Source: Bdellovibrionales bacterium Ga0074139
Lineage (GTDB): Bacteria > Bdellovibrionota > Bdellovibrionia > Bdellovibrionales > Bdellovibrionaceae
Assembly (NCBI GenBank): GCA_001464795.1
Contig: LNEB01000010.1
Span: 62,001-126,000, forward strand
DNA: 64,000 nt
Reading direction: 5' to 3'
Positions 60,087 through 64,000 of this stretch are shown here, piece by piece. Numbering within the stretch: the stretch's first letter is position 1; each line of letters opens with the position of its first letter. Under the pieces are notes generated by a model. The model was not told the DNA's origin. It did no database searches and saw nothing but the letters and a program-made list of their open reading frames with translations. Both the position numbers and the translations under genes were made by a program.

Positions 60087-61682
60087 ATGAGTGAGCTTAA
60101 AAGTCAGTACGATGCGATCATTATCGGCGGTGGACATAATGGACTTGTGACGGCAGGTTACCTGGCTAAAGCGGGCTATAAAGTCGCTGTATTTGAAAAA
60201 CGAGCTGTCGTGGGTGGTTGTGCAGTGACCGAAGAACCCTTCAAAGGTTACAAATTTTCTTCTTTGTCTTACGTTAATAGTTTGTTCAAACCACAAATCA
60301 TTCAAGATCTGAAGCTTAAAGATTTCGGTTTTGATATGCTTCCTCGAAGTCCATCGAGTTTCACCCCCTTTCTTGATGGTCGTACTTTGTTAATGGGACC
60401 TGACAAAGATCTCAACCAAAGAGAAATCGCCAAATTCAGTAAAAAAGATGCAGAAAATTATCCAAAATATGAACATATGTTAGAAGAAATGGCCGAGGTC
60501 CTAGAGCCTCTTATGACCATGGTTCCTCCTAATCCGGGCAATCTGCATTTTTCGGATGTCACTGGTTTAGGCGGCTTGCTTTTCAAAAACAGAAAAAAGT
60601 TAAAATCCAATTGGCCAGAGCTCATGAGATTTTTAACAGGTTCGGCCACTGATATGCTTAATCATTGGTTTGAAAGTGAAGAGCTCAAGACAACATTAGC
60701 CACAGATGCGGTGATTGGTGCGAATGCCTCTCCTTCTATGCCGGGCACTTCTTATATTTTATTCCACCATGTCATGGGAGAGTGTAACGGTGTTCGTGGT
60801 GTATGGGGTTATATGCGCGGCGGAATGGGGGGGCTCACACAGTCTCTTGCTAAATCCTGTCAAGCTTTGGGAGTTGATATTTTCACTTCTCAGCCTGTTG
60901 AAAAAGTTATAGTTAAAAACAATAAAGCCGTTGGTGTTGTTGCAAACGGCAAAGAAATCCAAGCGACAATTGTGGCATCAGGTGCAGATCCCAATATGAC
61001 TTTTAACCGTCTTATTGATGAAAAAGATCTTCCGGAATCCTTTGTGCAAAATGTAAGGCGAATCAATTACGACAGTGCATCAGTCAAAATTAATTTAGCG
61101 CTATCAGAACTTCCAGACTTTAAAGCCATACCGGGCAAAAACTTAGCGCCTCATCATAGGGGAACCATTCATATTTGTCCCAATATGCAGTACATCGAAG
61201 AAGCTTACAGTGATTCGGTGGCAGGACGACCTAGCCAAAATCCAATTCTGGAATGCACAATTCCCTCGTCAGTGGACGATTCGCTTGCGCCGAATGGTCA
61301 TCATGTCATGAATATGTTTGTTCAATATGGTCCTTATAATCTTAAAAATGGTCAAACATGGGATCAGATCAAAGAAAGCTTTGCAGATCGATGTGTCGAT
61401 ATCATGACTCAGTACGCCCCTAATTTTAAAAGCTCCATTTTGCATCGTCAGGTCATTTCTCCTTTGGACATGGAGCGAGAGTACAGCGTGACAGGTGGTA
61501 GTTTGTTTCATGGTCGTATGTCATTGGATCAGATGTTTCATATGCGGCCCGTTCCTGGATACGCCAATTACCGAACTCCAATTAAAAATCTTTATTTGTG
61601 TGGTAGTGGTGCTCATCCTGGTGGGGGAGTTATGGGAACTCCTGGACTGAACGCAGCCCGAGAGATTTTAAAAGACTTCTAA
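60087..61682 (+). CDS. PYROXD2/CrtI-like FAD-dependent oxidoreductase
   Basis: 531 residues. FAD-binding Rossmann motif IIIGGGHNGLVTAGYLAKAG (about 11-30) and the following EKRAVVGG. The C-terminal GVMGTPGLNAAREIL is typical of this group. The full length and the SPSSFTPFLDGR segment resemble PYROXD2 (phytoene-dehydrogenase-like, retinol/carotenoid oxidoreductase type). No carotenoid genes are near, so the substrate is unknown. Likely soluble or peripheral to the membrane. GGGGG at 60076-60080 is its ribosome binding site. Confidence 0.8.
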   Translation: MSELKSQYDAIIIGGGHNGLVTAGYLAKAGYKVAVFEKRAVVGGCAVTEEPFKGYKFSSLSYVNSLFKPQIIQDLKLKDFGFDMLPRSPSSFTPFLDGRTLLMGPDKDLNQREIAKFSKKDAENYPKYEHMLEEMAEVLEPLMTMVPPNPGNLHFSDVTGLGGLLFKNRKKLKSNWPELMRFLTGSATDMLNHWFESEELKTTLATDAVIGANASPSMPGTSYILFHHVMGECNGVRGVWGYMRGGMGGLTQSLAKSCQALGVDIFTSQPVEKVIVKNNKAVGVVANGKEIQATIVASGADPNMTFNRLIDEKDLPESFVQNVRRINYDSASVKINLALSELPDFKAIPGKNLAPHHRGTIHICPNMQYIEEAYSDSVAGRPSQNPILECTIPSSVDDSLAPNGHHVMNMFVQYGPYNLKNGQTWDQIKESFADRCVDIMTQYAPNFKSSILHRQVISPLDMEREYSVTGGSLFHGRMSLDQMFHMRPVPGYANYRTPIKNLYLCGSGAHPGGGVMGTPGLNAAREILKDF

Positions 61683-61710
61683 GCGACTAACGTCCGGTTG
61701 TTGCTTACAG

Positions 61711-61729
61711 ATCAGATGAATTATCTGAT
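61711..61729. promoter_or_regulatory. Operator-like hairpin before the small lipoprotein gene
   Basis: ATCAGAT (61711-61717), GAATT, ATCTGAT (61723-61729) is a perfect 7-5-7 inverted repeat 12 bases before the ATG at 61741. No T run follows and no ribosome binding site is seen, so it may regulate a leaderless or weakly translated message, or serve as an operator. Confidence 0.35.
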
Positions 61730-61740
61730 ACAGTATTAAT

Positions 61741-61971
61741 ATGGGATGGCTGCTACTTTTTATTCCACTTTTTCTGGTGTCTTGTGCTTCTAAGCCAAGA
61801 AAAGAACCCCAAGTGCATCCCGCTGCCTTGTCTTCACAAACCTATTTTGTAGATTGGGGAATGCCAGTCCGAGAAATCAAAGAGCAGGAAGATTTTTTCT
61901 TTAAAAAATGTAACATTGATAATACAGGAACCTATCCAACTAAAACGACTTACGATTGCAATGATTTGTAA
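61741..61971 (+). CDS. Small lipoprotein
   Basis: 76 residues. Lipobox LVSC with Cys16 and a short mature part with an acidic middle and a Cys pair (Cys at about 58 and 74). No ribosome binding site is obvious; the ATG follows an inverted repeat by 12 bases. Family not recognised. The next tiny gene (62009) follows by 37 bases on the same strand. Confidence 0.65.
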   Translation: MGWLLLFIPLFLVSCASKPRKEPQVHPAALSSQTYFVDWGMPVREIKEQEDFFFKKCNIDNTGTYPTKTTYDCNDL

Positions 61972-62008
61972 ACTTAGTTAGATTATTTTTAATTTCAAGG
62001 GAGCCCAC

Positions 62009-62164
62009 ATGGATAAACAACTGACTAGTGCAGAGATTGAAAAAATTAAAGAAGATGAAGCTGTTATGAAAGAAATGATTCCTTATTTTGGACTTGCTGC
62101 TATTCCCATTATTATCACTCTTATTTTGGCTGTGACTTTTGCACCCAATATGACTCTTCCTTAA
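62009..62164 (+). CDS. 51-residue single-span membrane protein
   Basis: A complete small gene: AAGGGAG (61997-62003) is 5 bases before the ATG, and 51 codons follow. The product has an acidic helical N-terminus (about 1-23: KEDEAVMKEM) and one membrane segment (about 26-45: FGLAAIPIIITLILAVTF). Its last 44 bases overlap, on the opposite strand, the end of the transglutaminase-like gene. Function unknown; such short proteins often bind larger membrane proteins. Confidence 0.7.
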   Translation: MDKQLTSAEIEKIKEDEAVMKEMIPYFGLAAIPIIITLILAVTFAPNMTLP

Positions 62165-62753
62165 GATTCTTAGGGTGCCACCATTGTTTCAGTGGTAAAA
62201 AATCTCCTCTACGAATGTAGTTTTTCTTCAAAGTTTCATAACGCCTTTTACTTGCGGTGTACTTATGATGAGGAATGGTCAGCAAGTGATTTTCTAGTTT
62301 CCAAACATTTTTTGGACTTCGTCTCCAGTCGCAATTAACCTCATCTAAATGCGCCACTTGCCAGGCTGTGATCTGACCCGTTTTATCCACGTAGGGATCG
62401 TAGTAACTTTTAACTAGATCTTTAATATTTTTAAATTCTGGTTTGCGTCCGTTGAGGCCAAAATCCCTAGATTTGCCAACGGCTCCCCATAAATTATTTC
62501 GCCCTTGAAATAAAAATAAACAGTGGTCCAGGCCATCCTGACTTTCTAGACTTAAACACCAAGGGTCGTAGTCATGATATTCTAAAATTGCAGCAGCTAC
62601 AAAAACACCTTCAAGACAATGGGCTGTTTGAGATTGAATTGAAGATAAAGCCGATTGTAATTGTGGTTTTGGATTGTAATCAAAATCAAAAAGGTAGTTC
62701 TGCACTTCCCAAGGTGTTTTTAATTGACTCGCTAATTTGATGAAAGTGTCCAG
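62121..62753 (-). CDS. Transglutaminase-like cysteine protease-fold protein
   Basis: About 210 residues from a CTG at 62753, which I prefer over a GTG at 62705. The upstream codons encode a KTPWEVQNYL stretch that belongs to this family, and AAGGA is 7 bases before the CTG; there is no in-frame ATG. The likely catalytic Cys is in AHCLEG, and the His in GLDHCLFLF, followed by WGAVGKSRDF, as in a bacterial transglutaminase-like group of unknown substrate. The Asp of the triad is not clear. Cytoplasmic. The end overlaps the 51-residue membrane protein on the other strand. Confidence 0.6.
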   Translation of the reverse strand: MDTFIKLASQLKTPWEVQNYLFDFDYNPKPQLQSALSSIQSQTAHCLEGVFVAAAILEYHDYDPWCLSLESQDGLDHCLFLFQGRNNLWGAVGKSRDFGLNGRKPEFKNIKDLVKSYYDPYVDKTGQITAWQVAHLDEVNCDWRRSPKNVWKLENHLLTIPHHKYTASKRRYETLKKNYIRRGDFLPLKQWWHPKNLKEESYWVQKSQPK

Positions 62754-62780
62754 ACCATTATCCTTATCAATGATTTAAAA

Positions 62781-62810
62781 TTGCTTAATACTGACTAAGT
62801 TGATTATGCT
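62781..62810 (+). promoter_or_regulatory. Putative promoter of the YceI-family gene
   Basis: TTGCTT (62781-62786), 18 bases, then TATGCT (62805-62810). Start codon at 62832 after GAGGG (62823-62827). Confidence 0.4.
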
Positions 62811-62831
62811 AAATTCACTTAAGAGGGTAAA

Positions 62832-63305
62832 ATGAAAAATGTACTTTTTGTCTTTCTATTTTTAACGTCCAGTGTCTTTGCATCAGAGGCCACCGTAGAT
62901 ATTCGATTATCGCCTGCAGGAAATTTTTCAGCTAAAACTCCAAACGTTAATGGCTTTGCAAAAAAAGTAGGGAATCAAGTTGTTGCAGAAAATATTGTTG
63001 TTGATTTGAAATCACTTAAAACGGGTATAAGTTTACGAGATGAACACACATTGAAGTATTTAGACGTTCAAAATCATCCTCAAGCCATTCTTGTAAAAGC
63101 TGTAGGTGAAAATGGTAAAGGTTCAGGAATTATAAAAATCAGAGGCATTGAGAAAAAAATTGAGGGTTCATTTAAATTGTCAGGCTCACAACTTCAGGCT
63201 CAATTTCCAATATTATTGAGTGATTTTAAAATTGAGGGAATTCGATACATGGGCGTGGGAGTTAAAGACCAGGTCACGATCAAAGTACAGATACCTGTTA
63301 AGTAA
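62832..63305 (+). CDS. YceI-family periplasmic lipid-binding-like protein
   Basis: 157 residues. Signal peptide (about 1-17, ending VFAS). The mature part matches the YceI fold (lipocalin-like barrel): VDIRLSPAGNFSAKT at the start, SLKTGISLRDEHTLKYLDVQNHP in the middle and YMGVGVKDQVTIKVQIPV at the end. YceI proteins bind long-chain isoprenoids or quinone-like lipids in the periplasm. GAGGG is about 4 bases upstream of the ATG. Single gene. Confidence 0.85.
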   Translation: MKNVLFVFLFLTSSVFASEATVDIRLSPAGNFSAKTPNVNGFAKKVGNQVVAENIVVDLKSLKTGISLRDEHTLKYLDVQNHPQAILVKAVGENGKGSGIIKIRGIEKKIEGSFKLSGSQLQAQFPILLSDFKIEGIRYMGVGVKDQVTIKVQIPVK

Positions 63306-63361
63306 TTAAGCCAGCCTTAAGTCAGATTACAGAATTCACTAAATAATTCCGAATCATTAAC

Positions 63362-64000
63362 ATGGGATTTTTTCTTCTCACATGCAGCCTATTTCTATTA
63401 ATCAAAGCTTCTTATTCTATCATTTGTCATACTTACTTCGCTTTTGAATATGTAAAAAAAATTGGTCAGGTAGTTGGATTTTCTGAAGAAAAAAAAGGAT
63501 TTTTTCAAGTTGTCATTCGATTCCTAGGAATTAATGGTAAAGAGTACTTTTTTATTGATAGTGAGTTAAGTTCTGCACCTCAATTTGCCTCTGGAGATTT
63601 TGTAAATCTATTCATATCCAGTTCAAATACAAAAAAAGGTCGATTCAATCGACTACCCAATTTGATGACATGCTTTAGTTTTATATTATGGGCCGCTGTG
63701 CTTTATTCCATTGTGCATTTTTTCTATATTGTTCAATTCAGTCAAATTGCAGTCATATTGTTTTTATATTTTGGTTTGTCAGTGGCAGCACGTTTTCATC
63801 CAATTTTTAGCTTTTTTAAATTTGAAACAGAATTTCATAGGCCACAAATATTAGATTTAGAAAACTCAAAGCTTATCAGTTGGTCAGACAAATACCAAGG
63901 TCCCATACAAGTCGATCATTCACTTTGGATCTTAAAAAATTATATGTTTAAAGCTGAAAGATATTTATATTTAACTTCAGCGACTATGGCTCTAGTCCTT
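63362..64000 (+). CDS. Membrane protein, DUF3592-like, N-terminal part
   Basis: The ATG at 63362 opens a frame that stays open to the window edge (213 codons seen). An N-terminal membrane segment (about 3-23), a soluble domain (about 30-95) with the DUF3592-like pattern (GQVVGFSEEKKGFFQVVIRF ... GDFVNLF), then two membrane segments (about 102-125 and 128-142). No ribosome binding site is clear upstream. The rest of the gene lies outside the window, so length and role cannot be judged. Confidence 0.6.
   Translation, partial: MGFFLLTCSLFLLIKASYSIICHTYFAFEYVKKIGQVVGFSEEKKGFFQVVIRFLGINGKEYFFIDSELSSAPQFASGDFVNLFISSSNTKKGRFNRLPNLMTCFSFILWAAVLYSIVHFFYIVQFSQIAVILFLYFGLSVAARFHPIFSFFKFETEFHRPQILDLENSKLISWSDKYQGPIQVDHSLWILKNYMFKAERYLYLTSATMALVL

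Noticed and set aside
62716-62757. Out-of-frame ATG upstream of the transglutaminase-like gene as its start
   Set aside because: That frame stops after eight codons; it would need a frameshift to reach the gene.
1-64000. tRNA, rRNA, CRISPR, insertion sequence or prophage
   Set aside because: No cloverleaf, rRNA-like stretch, regularly spaced repeats, transposase motif or phage structural gene was seen. Base and codon use look even across the window.

Overview
The window looks like a chromosomal segment of a predatory bacterium of the Bdellovibrio group (Bdellovibrionota). The basis is a moderately AT-rich, very densely packed genome; many lineage-style secreted and Cys-rich lipoproteins; two predicted secreted cell-wall enzymes (an LAS/MepA-type peptidase and a YkuD-type L,D-transpeptidase); motility genes (fliL, a chemoreceptor) with sigma-28-like promoter boxes; and housekeeping proteins of delta-proteobacterial character. 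This assignment is inference from protein character, not from a marker RNA gene. I see no tRNA, rRNA, CRISPR array, insertion sequence or prophage, and no gene-free stretch above about 170 bases.

Layout. 1-3530: end of a GldG-like protein, a DUF4340 protein, a GHMP kinase and a DUF429 protein, all overlapping. 3534-8598: a VWA lipoprotein, a spore-photoproduct-lyase-like radical SAM protein with an overlapping partner, a HAD/App1-like phosphatase and an AgmX/TonB-C-like protein. 8617-14482: secG, then tmk-holB-tatD and gap-pgk-tpiA. 14487-19970: two secreted proteins (one a predicted murein peptidase), a zinc-ribbon protein, threonine dehydratase and a lipoprotein. 19967-22395: a degenerate hydantoinase/oxoprolinase-like pair. 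22465-28752: hisC-cmk, rpsA, sppA-HIT-rhomboid and a small protein. 28749-33821: L,D-transpeptidase, fliL, a paired M16 peptidase operon and a C-terminally anchored protein. 33877-39471: LysR, ppsR and nrdR-nusB with two unknown genes, an outer-membrane-type protein and an RsmB-like methyltransferase.

39537-49983: a secreted protein, a NodI/NodJ-like ABC exporter, an operon of outer-membrane protein, TonB and TonB-dependent receptor, lgt, hisS, and a DUF3299 / LolD-like ATPase / FtsX-like permease triad. 49990-56452: a GrpB-family protein, a BrnT-BrnA toxin-antitoxin pair with a likely self-regulated promoter, and a FecR / FN3-barrel / adenylate-cyclase operon that looks like an envelope-to-cAMP signalling unit. 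56517-64000: greB, a chemoreceptor, a GT39 glycosyltransferase, a PYROXD2/CrtI-like oxidoreductase, two tiny membrane or lipid-anchored proteins, a transglutaminase-like protein with an apparent CTG start, a YceI protein and the start of a DUF3592-like membrane protein.

The strongest candidates for something new are the FecR-barrel-cyclase operon, the HyuA/HyuB-like pair without recognisable catalytic motifs, the SPL-like radical SAM protein that lacks the catalytic cysteine and has an overlapping partner, and a set of three sigma-28-like promoters that would tie fliL, the chemoreceptor and a large lipoprotein into one attack-phase regulon. Convergent gene ends are unusual here too: three pairs overlap by exactly four bases at their stop codons, and a fourth overlaps by exactly a 17-base palindrome.
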